Origin: Malus domestica
Lineage: Eukaryota; Streptophyta; Magnoliopsida; Rosales; Rosaceae
Direction of reading: 5' to 3'
DNA length: 64,000 nucleotides
NCBI RefSeq assembly: GCF_042453785.1
Contig: NC_091674.1
Coordinates: forward strand, 28,717,501-28,781,500
Program-made: the position numbers and the translations under genes
Shown: one piece after another, positions 39,101-49,140 of the stretch
Layout: the number at the start of each line of letters is the position of its first letter
Numbering within the stretch: position 1 is the first letter of the stretch
The notes under the pieces: generated by a model
Database searches by the model: none
What the model was told of the DNA's origin: nothing
Seen by the model: the letters and a program-made list of their open reading frames with translations, nothing else

Positions 39101-39446
39101 TAATAAAACATTTATTTATATTTTGATGTGACTGAACTCGAAATTTTGAATGCTCGAGCTGCCTATGTACCCTTCCAAAGAAAGAGATCAAGTCAAAACG
39201 TAGTTCCAATACATACATATTTTTTGGTATTTTCTTTTTTTTTTGTGCCGTTTGCAGTTTCAGCTCGTGCAGACCAGGCGCGTTGTGCCATGCAGTTTAG
39301 GCTCGTGCAGGCGAGGAGCTTTGGTTCGTGCAGTTTAGGCTCGTGCGAACAAGGAGCATTGTGCCATGCAGTTTAGACTCGTGCGGGCGGGGAGTCTTGT
39401 GTCTTGCAGTTTAGGCTCTTGCAGACAAGGAGCTTTGGTGAATTTG

Positions 39447-41396
39447 TCAAGCAATTTTGGAGAGGCGTTCCTCACAATCTTCATAACAAGGAGCCTTGAC
39501 CGAGTGATTGAAGAAGTCTTCGGGCAAGAAATCACGCATCGTGATGGGGATGGACGATCTATATGTCGAAATTTCATCATCTTCAACACGTTCACGTTGC
39601 TTTGAAGGTTGACAAGAGCTGCTTTGCCCCATTTCCGATTGGCGGACTTGTGGAGGAGACGTATGCTTCTTGTGCAATTTCTTAGGAATGACTTGAGTCC
39701 ATCCTTCAATTTTGCTTGTCTTGGACGATGCCCCCAGCGGTTGAGGTGAAAACTTTGAGTCGGAAGAGCCAGAAGTGAAGGTGGTATAATTTGACTTCGC
39801 CACTTCGTCAAGATCTAGCTCGATGATTCCTTTCTGAGCTAGCTTTATGATGAGATCTTTCAGGATGAAACATTTTTCTGTCGGATGACTAATGAAGCGG
39901 TGGAATTTACAGTACCTTGGACTGTCGGTGCGATTCATCTCTTCCGGCCGTCTGCACTCAGGCAAGTCGATCACCTTCTTTTCCAGCAAGTCTTCTAACA
40001 TGGCAACCACATCAGAGTTGGGGAATGGATAAGTTTTCTCCTCCAGCTCCTTCAAAGTGCGTCTACGCATCTCTTGATCACGAAAAGCTTCGGTTTGAAT
40101 CGCCTTGCCTCGTGTGGAGATTTTGACGGGAGCTGTGTTGACCGTCATCGCTTCCTTGGTGGGTTTCCATGCGGCCTTTTCCACCTTTGTCCCAAGAACT
40201 TTGTCGTTCTTGTAGTCGGCGATCGGTTATTTCTTCCCATGATGGGCGATGCTCAACTCCATGTCATGGGCGCGAGTAGCCAATTCCTCGAAGGTCCGCA
40301 TTTTAATGCCTTGAAGGATGTATTGCAAACCCCATTGCATGCCTTGGATGCACATCTCGATTGAAGAAATCTCGGAGAGTCTATCCTTACAGTCGAGGCT
40401 TAGATTACGCCATCGGTTGATGTAGTCTATGACTGGTTCTTCCTTCCATTGCTTCGTGCTCGTCAGCTCTAGCATGCTCACAGTGCGGCGGGTGCTATAG
40501 AAGCGGTTGAGGAATTCCCGCTCTAATTGCTCCCAGCTGTTGATGGACTCGGGCTCTAGGTCTGTGTACCACTCAAAGGCGTTTCCTTTCAGTGAGCGCA
40601 CAAACTGCTTGGCGAGGTAATCCCCTTCGGTTCCTGCGTTGTTGCAAGTTTCAACGAAGTGGGCAACGTGCTGCTTTGGGTTTCCTTTTCCATCAAACTG
40701 CATGAACTTTGGTGGTTGATAACCCCTTGGCATCCTTAGGGCATCAATCTTCTTGGAATAGGGCTTCGAGTAGAACAAGGAGGTATGTGAGCTCCCTTCG
40801 TACTGTGCCTTGATGGTGTTGGTGATCATCTCCTGCAGCTGCTGGATAGAAAGAGATCCCATGAGTGCCGCTGCTTGGTCTGGCTCCGGCTTCCCATCGA
40901 TTTTCTTCACCGGGGGTTCTTCGTCTCCACCAGCTCCTCCCTTTAGTGGATCATCCTCTGGGTCGGGTTTATCGCCGTCATGCACCTCCAGTTGGTTGAC
41001 TAGTGCTGCAATCTGCAAGTCTTTTTCTTCCACAGTTCGGGTTAGCCTTGCGATTGCTTCATTCATTTGAGCCAGCTGCTCATCGATTGAAGTTGCTCCA
41101 ATGGTCATGACTTGCATGGCTAAACTGTCGCTTGAATCGGCATCAGAGAGCATGGATTCGGAGTATTTCCTTGGGCTTTCCCCCCTTGGTGCCCTTAGTG
41201 AGGCTAAGGTGATCAAAGGCTCGTGCCTTGAGTGTTTTTGTTCCCTTGGCAGAGTTGATGCAGAGGTGAAAGAGGCGGCAGAAGTAGCTCTTGCCATGCT
41301 TCGAGTCGTGATGCCCAAAGTGACACCAGTTGCGACGAGGACGCTTTTGTTCTTTGCGCTGGTTGCGGGAACAGTTTGAACCTTCCTTGATGCCAT
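39447..41396 (-). pseudogene. Retroelement gag region
   Basis: The main part (41396-40227) has an N-terminal low-complexity region, a coiled-coil stretch (ATSIDEQLAQMNEAIARLTR) and the retrotransposon gag core: QHVAHFVETCNNAG, QFVRSLKGNAFEWYTDL and WEQLEREFLNRF. Farther downstream (to 39447) is a Cys/His segment YCKFHRFISHPTEKCFILKD typical of gag C-termini in this lineage. The region is broken at least once. No pol domains follow. Confidence 0.85.
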
Positions 41397-41475
41397 TAAT
41401 TTTGGAAGTGCGCTTGAATTTCTTGAACGGAGAAAGAGATGAAAGGCAGAGATTGTCCCACTGGGCGTGCCAATT

Positions 41476-42541
41476 TGTGAACACGGAAAATTCCTGAAAC
41501 GAAAGAGACAAGAACAACGTGCACAAACAAATATTATGTATTTGATGATTTTGGGTTACAATCTCTCTCTAATTTGATCCTCTGATTCGATCTCCGTAAG
41601 GTGTTGATTGGTGGGTGTTTCGTTGATCCAAGGGCCGTCGAGGCTTAATCTTGGATGAACAGTTGGAAGTTTCTTCAAAGGGCCGTGGGCTTTATCTTTG
41701 CAGGTGGATTTGAGCGGATCTTCAAGGAGCCGTTGGGGCTTGATCTTGAGTAACGGTGATGAACGGATCTTCAAGGGCTTTTGGGCTTGATCTTGAAGAA
41801 ACAGTGATGAACAGATCTTCAAGGACTTTTGGGCTTAATCTTGAAGAACGGTTGGATGTGTGTGGATTTGTCGACGTTGTTGATCCAAAGGGCCGTTGGG
41901 GCTTGATCTTGGATGAACGGATGATGAACAATGGTGCTTTCTTCAAGGGTCGTCGGGGCTTGATCTTGGAAGAACGATGAACGAAGAACGAAGAACACTT
42001 TCTTCAAGGGCCGTCGGGGCTTGATCTTGAATTGGTGGATGATTGTTGATCCAAAGGGCCTTTGGGGCTTGATCTTGGATGAACGATGAACGAAGAACGA
42101 AGAACACTTTCTTCAAGGGCCGTCGGGGCTTGATCTTGAATTGGTGGATGATTGTTGATCCAAAGGGCCGTTGGGGCTTGATCTTAGGATGAACGATGAA
42201 CGAATAACGCTTTCTTGATTATTCGGGAACCTGGATGCTTGAGAGCTTCGGAGTTTCAGAGCTTCAGAGCTTCAAGAGTTTTGCCTAATGATTTTGGTTC
42301 CTCCAAATGAATGAAATTGGCTTCTATTTATAGAATTTTCCAAGGCCTAATTTTGAATATAATATTCCAGATGAAATAAGTCGTTTCTGCCAGGTGTTGA
42401 CACGTGTCCTATTTGATGACTTTTCCAACTCATTTCAATTTTCGTTGAGTCACACGCTACGTGTAAAATTTATGTAATACATGAGCGTTGACACTTTGAT
42501 TTATCGGTCAACATTTATTTACCGAAATTTCGATGTCTACG
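41476..42541 (-). repeat. 5' LTR of the retroelement
   Basis: Partner of 32466-33530, about 99% identical. GGATCC sits exactly at its outer edge (42541-42546), and the same hexamer lies 8 bases beyond the other LTR (32452-32457). This may be a displaced remnant of the target duplication; no clean 5-bp duplication was seen. Confidence 0.92.
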
Positions 42542-42546
42542 GATCC

Positions 42547-43465
42547 TGATTGGGTAGTCAAAGAGGACCAATTTGATTTATTAAAATGTTTAGGGGATAA
42601 TTACACAAATATATCTTTATAAATGGGGGTGGGTGTTACATATTGCCCTAAAAAATTCCAAGTAATTACAACATCGTATTAGAATTGTAATTGATCCTTG
42701 TTAGATTTGGTTTAGAAATTCTATGTAATTTAGTGATTGTTTCATATTAGGTTTAGATTTGAATTTTTTACTCCATTCAGATTTTAAAGGATTATAATAG
42801 ATTTAAAAATTTATGAATTTTGATGAAGTTTAATAATTTTTAAAACTTTTATGTAAAATTTTAAGTTAATTCCCTCAAATTTTCAGGGAGCGATTTGAGA
42901 ATGTTTAAAATATTATGTGAAATATTTCTAATTTTTTCGAGTTTCCCAACTTTTTAAAAATCTCTTCGAATCAATTTCTAAATGAATACATTTGGAATGT
43001 ATGAATTTCTTAAAAATCATGATCGAATACCCCTTAAACTTTAAAGAATCACTTGAAATCCTGATTAAATGCCCTTAGATTTTTAAGGAGAATTAAAATG
43101 TTTATAAGCCCCAATTGGATGTACCGTTTAATTTAACTAATTAACACAACACAACAAAACCAATTAAGATTACAAATTAACACAAAAGATGACTTGATGC
43201 GAGGTCATATCTAAAAAACTTGCCGCAATAAGCCCCAATTGGTGTGTTTAAACTTCTTTCATTAATTACCACATATTTTCTACACTCACAATGTTTGTCA
43301 GCTCGCTATATAATCAACTTGATAATGTTAAATCCATCATGCAATGCATTTCCTTCCAATTTTTTGTGATAAACTAATTATTAATTGACTAAATAAACAT
43401 CCTGCAAAGTTTCAATAAAAATTTCCAAGTTTTTCTTACAATTTCCGTGGTTTCCATGTAATTTT
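42547..43465. other. Right arm of the outer element
   Basis: AT-rich, non-coding. 42700-43080 resembles the MITE at 24075-24505 in reverse ('gatcgaatacccctta', 'aatcctgattaaatgccctta'). No gene. Confidence 0.4.
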
Positions 43466-43533
43466 TATCGATATCGATATTATCCCGATATTTCCGTGTT
43501 TTCAAATTACCGATATTTTCTTCCTTGGTCAAA

Positions 43534-44100
43534 ACAAAATAATATACAACTAATAAGTGAGAGTTTTTATCCTGATTACTGATGTCTTTTGTAATAAAAT
43601 TGAACAATTAATAAGTGGTTAAGTTGAAACAATATCAATAATGTTGGTGGTTAACCATATTGGCATGTAAGTTTATCATAGTATCATAGTAGTTTATTCT
43701 TTCGACAAGTCCTAAATAAGATTTACTAAGCTCGGATTTGTCTTTTTAAGTTGAGCTTTTAAAAAGTTGTGCTAACTCTACCTTAAGAATATTGAATGAA
43801 GGCCTTCATAAACTTGCATTGACTCTAGTGAATGAATGTTGACTAGGCTTTTGAAAAATAACGTTAGCTCCAGTATAATGACTTGACTGAATCTCGATTT
43901 GAGAATTGGTCTCATGTGATTTTGTGTGGACTACTTGTGAGGGGCATGTTGAAGAATATGATTTCACATCGGACATATGATAAAATAATATACAATTAAT
44001 ATATAAGAGTTTCCATCATAATATTACCGAAGTATTTTGTGATAAAACAAAACATTTAGTAATAAATGATTAAGTTGAAACAATATTGATATATTGATCT
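43534..44100. repeat. Two diverged copies of an LTR-like repeat
   Basis: 43534-43640 ('acaaaataatatacaactaa' to 'taagttgaaacaatatcaat') and 43978-44098 ('ataaaataatatacaattaa' to 'taagttgaaacaatattgat') are homologous and in the same direction. The second is preceded by TGTTGAAGAATATGATTTCA, like the start of plant Copia LTRs. The first is the right half of a copy cut by the 11.7-kb insertion; its left half is at about 31790-31837. It is an old, broken fossil. Confidence 0.6.
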
Positions 44101-44324
44101 CTCCGAAAAATTGAAAAATGATGAATTTAATACCTTAGAAATATTTGGATAAAAAAAAGAAAAAAAAAGCCCGAAATTTCGTTTAAGAGAAAGTCAATAG
44201 TGCCCTTACTGTTATTTATAAAGGAGAAGGGTAGAACTGACATTAAAATGATCAGTACAATTACCAATTTATCCTCCATTCGCGGCTGTTCTTCTGTTCT
44301 TCACCCGCCTAATTCACTTTAGCA
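44101..44324. promoter_or_regulatory. Upstream region of the gene at 44325
   Basis: About 220 bases of AT-rich sequence between the LTR-like repeat and the ATG. TTATTTATAAAGG near 44212-44224 could serve as the TATA element. The repeats lie so close that they may form part of the promoter. Confidence 0.35.
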
Positions 44325-46668
44325 ATGGCGGACCTAGCAGCCCTTGCTCCTCCTTCTTCTTCTCCTTATTCTCCCCAAAACCCAAGCCAAAACCCTTTAC
44401 CGTCACCATTAACATCATCGGCGGCGAGGCAATGGAGACCCGCCTCGCAGAGAAACCTGAGAAACCAGTGGTCCAAGCTAGCTTCTCACATTCAGCAATG
44501 GGCCTCTTCTTCCTCCGCCGCAAGGTCACACGCCACGAGTCTCGTAAACGCCTTTCTCTCTCTAAAGTACCAATCTCCACTCTCTAAACCTCTCTCTCTG
44601 AATTTCCTTTTAATTCTATATATGCTTTTCTGGGTCGTGGTTGGAATTCAATTTCATGCTTAAAGTTCCACACTTTTTGTTTAATCTGCTTAATTCTGTT
44701 TTTTTTGAAATTTGGGTTTTGTAAAATTTGTCAAACTGCGTTATCCATATAAAATTCAGTCGAAGTTTGTATGGAATCAAAGAAAGTTCATATTTTTTAA
44801 AGAGCGATATTGTTCTTTAATCTAATCTACACTAAGGGGAGGAGTTTCGAACTCGGTGCTAAGGGGAGCACGTCCGCTCTAATCAATGTGACTACGTACT
44901 CGTAGCATTAAAATCTCAATTCTATATCTGCATAATTTTTGTGTTTTTGAGATTTTGGTTTGTGCTGATTCTCTCAGATGACAGATACATGCCTTCAATG
45001 GAGTTGGGCGTTCTAACCGATATGCCCGATTTGCGAAAGAAAGCTTGCCAGAAATTGTCCCAGCTGCAGGTAACCGATACTAATTACAAACAAGCTTTTA
45101 CTGGACTTATTTTACTGCAACCCTTGTGTTTACTGGATTTTATTTCAGGAGCTCCATCGGAGAAAACTTTTAGCATCATACAAGGACATGGTATGCATTC
45201 TTAACAGTCTTCTTAACCATTTGTGCTTTCTAGTTTTATTTGAATTTGAAACTCTTTTTTCTTCTTCTTTCTTGGTAAATTGGTGAGTGCATTTTTATAA
45301 CAAGTCTAGTTATGGTGTTAGACTTGTCCAAAACATCCGAAACTGGGAAACTGCATCTGTACTTGTATACTATAGTGCTAGTACTGACTGAAAACGTGGT
45401 GGATATTAATTAAGATCGAACAATACATCATATGTTCTTTCAAGATCATGTCAAATTGACTTGGCTAATCCGCGCACTTTTGACGTTAAAGTTACCATCT
45501 TCAGGTGTTAGTTGTAACCGAGATGGTCAGAACTAGTAGATCCATGAGATGCTTCCTCAAAGGGACAAGCAATAGTCCACTTGAACATTATATTGGCTAT
45601 TCTGAAGATAAAATTGATCCTGGAGATGGTGGCGGCATTCCGGTCTTTACATTTTGGTCAATCTCGTGCTTTGGTTGGTTACATTAAAGATCTTCTATAA
45701 TGCATGTTTAAGCATAATATTCTGGTTTTAAAGATTATACATACACAGAAAAAGTAGTTTGATAAAATTTTGATCTTTGGAACAATATCAGAAAAAGTTG
45801 CAGAGGAGCTTGTCCTGATGCTTATATCGGAACTGAATCTGAAGGTAAATTGTTGTTTCATTGCCTGCTATTAAATCTTTTATCTAATTCTGCACGTACT
45901 TATTACATCTTTAACTTTAATACTTGTTGGTATGTTGTGCCCTTCATGCAGCGTTTGCTTGTGGTGGAGTTACTATCTGTTAGTTGCAAAGTTCCAGCGG
46001 TAAACACTATGCATTGGTCGGATGAGTATCTGCAACTTATATTCTGGGGAAACTTGTAGGCCAGTTTATCCTAGATTGGATGATCAGCAACCTGATATGC
46101 CAGCTACACAATGTAACCAGCAGCCAGATTATGATGTTTTGCAGGTATGGTTTCCGTCGATTCATGCAATTGGTTGTAAAAGAAAGAAAGAAAAGAAAAG
46201 AAAAGCAGATTTAGCCCTATAAAACATTTAAACATGTATACCGACAGAGTGATGAGAAATACAGGAGGTCACTCAGATTTTAAAGCAGTTCTCTACGATG
46301 GAAAGAACTGACGAGTATATTTACATTCGGAAGTGATTTCTGCTTCATATTCCCATGAGTTTTGCGATAATTGTTTGCCGTAATGGATTTCCTTCCTTAA
46401 AAATCATTTTGATTTGCAGGTTTATCTAGCGACATGGCTTGCAGAGGTGAATGTAGATGCTCACAGGTAAAATTGATCTCGGTTTCAAAGCATTTTGGAC
46501 TTTTTTTTTACAAAACTTTTCGCCGTTGCATACCATCAAAGATGTTTCTTGAACCGCAAAGCTGTACGAAATTTTATATTTCAGAGGCTTAATTAGTTTC
46601 TTCTTTTCAAAAGGGTGGATGAAATATATGCGGAAGTCGGGAAGGAAATGCATGTCAAGCTCTCATGA
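44325..46668 (+). CDS. Conserved plant protein of unknown function, frame broken in exon 6
   Basis: Eight exons with good GT/AG borders: 44325-44566, 44985-45069, 45149-45190, 45505-45673, 45792-45844, 45952-46144, 46420-46466, 46614-46668. Exons 1-5 and the start of exon 6 are one frame (QRNLRNQWSKLASHIQQW; YMPSMELGVLTDMPDLRKKA; GDGGGIPVFTFWSISCF; KVAEELVLMLISELNLK). In exon 6, after MHWSDE, translation runs to TAG at 46057-46059 (about 232 residues). The protein-like continuation is in another frame (SICNLYSGETCRPVYPRL), and exons 7-8 (YLATWLAEVNVDAHR; VDEIYAEVGKEMHVKLS) follow that frame. From memory, relatives have about eight or nine extra residues after HWSDE, so a small deletion at the repeated GATGA is the likely cause. 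No known domain; function unknown. Confidence 0.7.
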
Positions 46669-47337
46669 GCTTGCTGATATGGGTGAAGATTTGATGCTCA
46701 TCCAAAGCATCCGCCATTACTTGCAATCAAAGAAATATTCTTGAGGAATACTGAGAAGCTCAGTTGTGCGAGTCTCGGTGCCCAAGAAAGAACCGCCAAA
46801 GGGCAGAACGGGCTTTAGGATGGAAGTCAGTGCAGATCGAATGCAATACCACCAATCCTTGGCGTAATAGTTTATCGATCCAATGGCCGAAAACTGATAG
46901 CAGTGAGATTTTGCAACTTCGCTGGTCTTTGTTTGATTTTAACAGACCCTGTGCTTCGAGTTTTATTCCGTTTTTCGCTAGGAATTGTCTGAGAACCGGT
47001 GCTTGGATTGCCGCACTGCATTTTTCAGTCGAATGTTGCTTCTTTTTTCAGGCTAATGGCCGTTACAGGTGAAGGAATTTGTTGAACATAACAATTCGTA
47101 GTGAAAGAACTACTTCGTCATTGGTCATGGTTTGGAGCTCCGACAACCGACGGTAACGAAGAATTCCTGTAACATGCTCCAAGCAATGCGCATCTTTTTC
47201 TTTATCCTCCATGCAGTGCCCAAGTCGAAGCAACATATATTTGGTGAAGTTTTATGTCGGAATACATCAAAACACGATATTACGAGATGCAGGTTCGAAA
47301 ACGTATATCCCTCGAAAAATTTCAAAACCCGTCATCC
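46669..47337. other. 3' region of the preceding gene and spacer
   Basis: Probable 3' untranslated sequence. Open frames here (for example 46764-47072) have no conserved features and start with no leader, so they are not called. Confidence 0.45.
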
Positions 47338-47951
47338 AAAGCCTAATATTCAGCCAGAAGCTAAAAGATAAAAAGGAATTTTAACGAAAAGCTTGCAGTT
47401 CTGTTTATTTTAACGAGAAATCACATTTTTACACTAAAAATTTAACATGATACTATTTACTTTACCTTTTACTTTGTCTTTTTTGTTATAACTCAAAATT
47501 TTCAAACCTTTTTCATTAGTTTTCCAGCTCCTGATACTGTTCACTTTAACGAAAAATCACATTATTACACTAAAAAAATCAATATTGATACTATTCACTT
47601 TACCTTTTATTTTGTCATTTTCGTTAGAACTCTCAAGCTCTTTTCATTAGTTTTTCTAAAGCCTAATATTCAGCCATAAGCTAAAAGATAAAGGAACTTT
47701 AACGAAAATCTTCAAGTACTGTTCATTTAAAAAAAAAAATCACATTTTTACACTAAATTATTTTGTCTTTTTCGTTAAAACTCAAAAATTTTAAACTATT
47801 TTCATTTGTTTTCTAGCTCCTGATATTGTTCACTTTAAAGAAAAACCACATTTTTACACTAAAAAATCAATCTTGATACTATTCACTTTACCCTTTATTT
47901 TGTCATTTTCGTTATAACTCAAAGTTTTCAAGCAATTTGCATTAGTTTTCC
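47338..47951. repeat. ~320-bp tandem duplication built from a dispersed repeat
   Basis: Unit 1 (47338-47657) and unit 2 (47658-47951) both start 'aaagcctaatattcagcca' and each holds two head-to-tail copies of the 'tttaacgaaaa...cattttcgtta' / 'ttttcattagttttc' repeat. Four copies in all, moderately diverged, in one direction. Further single copies: 48450-48602 and 31430-31565. Confidence 0.85.
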
Positions 47952-49140
47952 TAAGATACACAAGGTACGCTGAAAGTTATGTAGCATACCATTCAACTAC
48001 ACATCTAAGAATCCTTCCGGGCCTTTGACGTAGTCAAAGGCCGCCTTACAATGAGTCATTCGACATTGCGGAATAACAAATGCTTAACACATAAATTACT
48101 ACAACTACAAGAGGGAACGGTATCAACTCAGCAAACAAGGTACTTAGCCTACAGCATTTTCAGAGATGACAACGTCCTTAAATTTGAGAACACTTACGAA
48201 ATGACAAAAGGAAGTAAAACATCTAGCAAAGAGGGGCCATATTAGCAAAGGGTCACTCCCGTTTTCTTCTACCGCACTCCTCCCCTTGTTTCTTTCCCTG
48301 ATTCTCGTTTCATTTATTCAATCTAGAGGGTAGAAATGTAGGGAGGCGTGCATGGGGAGAAAACGGGAGTTCGAAAATCAGCCATGAAAGTAAAACAAAA
48401 GCCGAAACCAACATAATGTATGAAGTACTCAAAGCTAACAACAACGGGAACTTTAACGAAAAGCACCCGCTACTGTTCACTTTAACGAAAAACCACATTT
48501 TTACACTAAAAAGTCAATCATGGTACTATTCACTTTACCCTTTATTTTGTCCTTATCATTAAAACTCAAAGTTTTCAAGCCCTTTTCATTAGTTTTCCTT
48601 TTTATTAAGCCTTCTGTGGATGTCATAAACTACCCAGACTTCTACACAACCAAACCAAAATCAAGGCAAAATTTCTCTTATAACTTATTTCCGAACTTAC
48701 TACTAAAGTCCCTCTTCTCGTAAATCCCAGTTGCAGAACCTCAACCAATGGATTTCCCATGCCTAAGATTATGAACGAGAATACATGATTACATAAATTA
48801 TAGAAGTGTGTACAATTTTGAGTAAAGGGACTGCGATTCTATCCTCCCCCCTTAGCCTAAAAATTGATGGGGCATCACAGTTCCTTTCTAAACTTTCGGA
48901 GTATACAGAGACCATCTTATATTTCTTAAAAATGGCATCAATGGCCCATGGTGAAAAGAACTAAAAGTCGCCTTGGCTTTTAAAGGCGACAATCTAGAAT
49001 TCATTCTTCTCCTACATTCCGATTTGTGTAACTGCTGTTGCGAGCCGTGTCCCATTAAATAAGTTGAAAGATAATGGACACGGGGATCACAAGGGATGTG
49101 GAGATAAATGGCTGGGGAGGGAAAAATAATAAATTAATAA
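47952..49140. other. 3' side of the Q-rich protein gene, with one dispersed repeat
   Basis: 48450-48602 is a well-preserved copy of the repeat ('ctactgttcactttaacgaa' through 'cttttcattagttttcc'). The last several hundred bases before 49141 should be the 3' untranslated region of the minus-strand gene. No other gene seen. Confidence 0.5.

Larger units (their letters stand above)
32466..42541 (-). mobile_element. LTR retrotransposon derivative (Ty3/Gypsy-like) carrying host gene pieces
   Basis: A fossil element lying on the minus strand, about 10.1 kb. Parts in its own 5' to 3' order: 5' LTR (42541-41476), primer-binding site directly inside (TGGCACGCCCAGTGGGAC, about 41473-41456), gag region (41396-39447), a block of captured host fragments (about 39100-36400), an antisense extra frame (35676-36290 on the plus strand), tandem repeats, a polypurine tract (AGTGGGGGCATT, about 33542-33531) and the 3' LTR (33530-32466). 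No protease, reverse transcriptase, RNase H or integrase was recognised, so it is broken or non-autonomous and would have needed a partner. The LTRs differ at about a dozen sites in 1,065, roughly 1%, suggesting insertion within about the last half million years at usual plant rates. Confidence 0.85.
31838..43533. mobile_element. Outer inserted element with ATATCG-rich inverted ends, split by an LTR element
   Basis: CCAGGGAAGAAAATATCG at 31855-31872 is matched in reverse by CGATATTTTCTTCCTTGG at 43511-43528. Both subterminal regions are dense in 'cgatattatcg' palindromes (31866-32025 and 43465-43520). A 16-base direct repeat (acaaaataatatacaa) flanks the whole at 31822-31837 and 43534-43549. 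Without the retroelement inside, the outer unit would be about 1.6 kb (31838-32465 plus 42542-43533). I see no transposase. The class is uncertain: inverted ends argue for a DNA transposon, but a 16-base duplication is long for one. Confidence 0.65.

Noticed and set aside
43465-43528. Possible LTR edge at the ATATCG-rich sequence
   Set aside because: It pairs in inverted, not direct, orientation with 31855, so it is a terminal inverted repeat rather than an LTR.
46764-47072. 102-codon open frame downstream of the unknown gene
   Set aside because: No homology recognised and no leader; probably 3' untranslated sequence.
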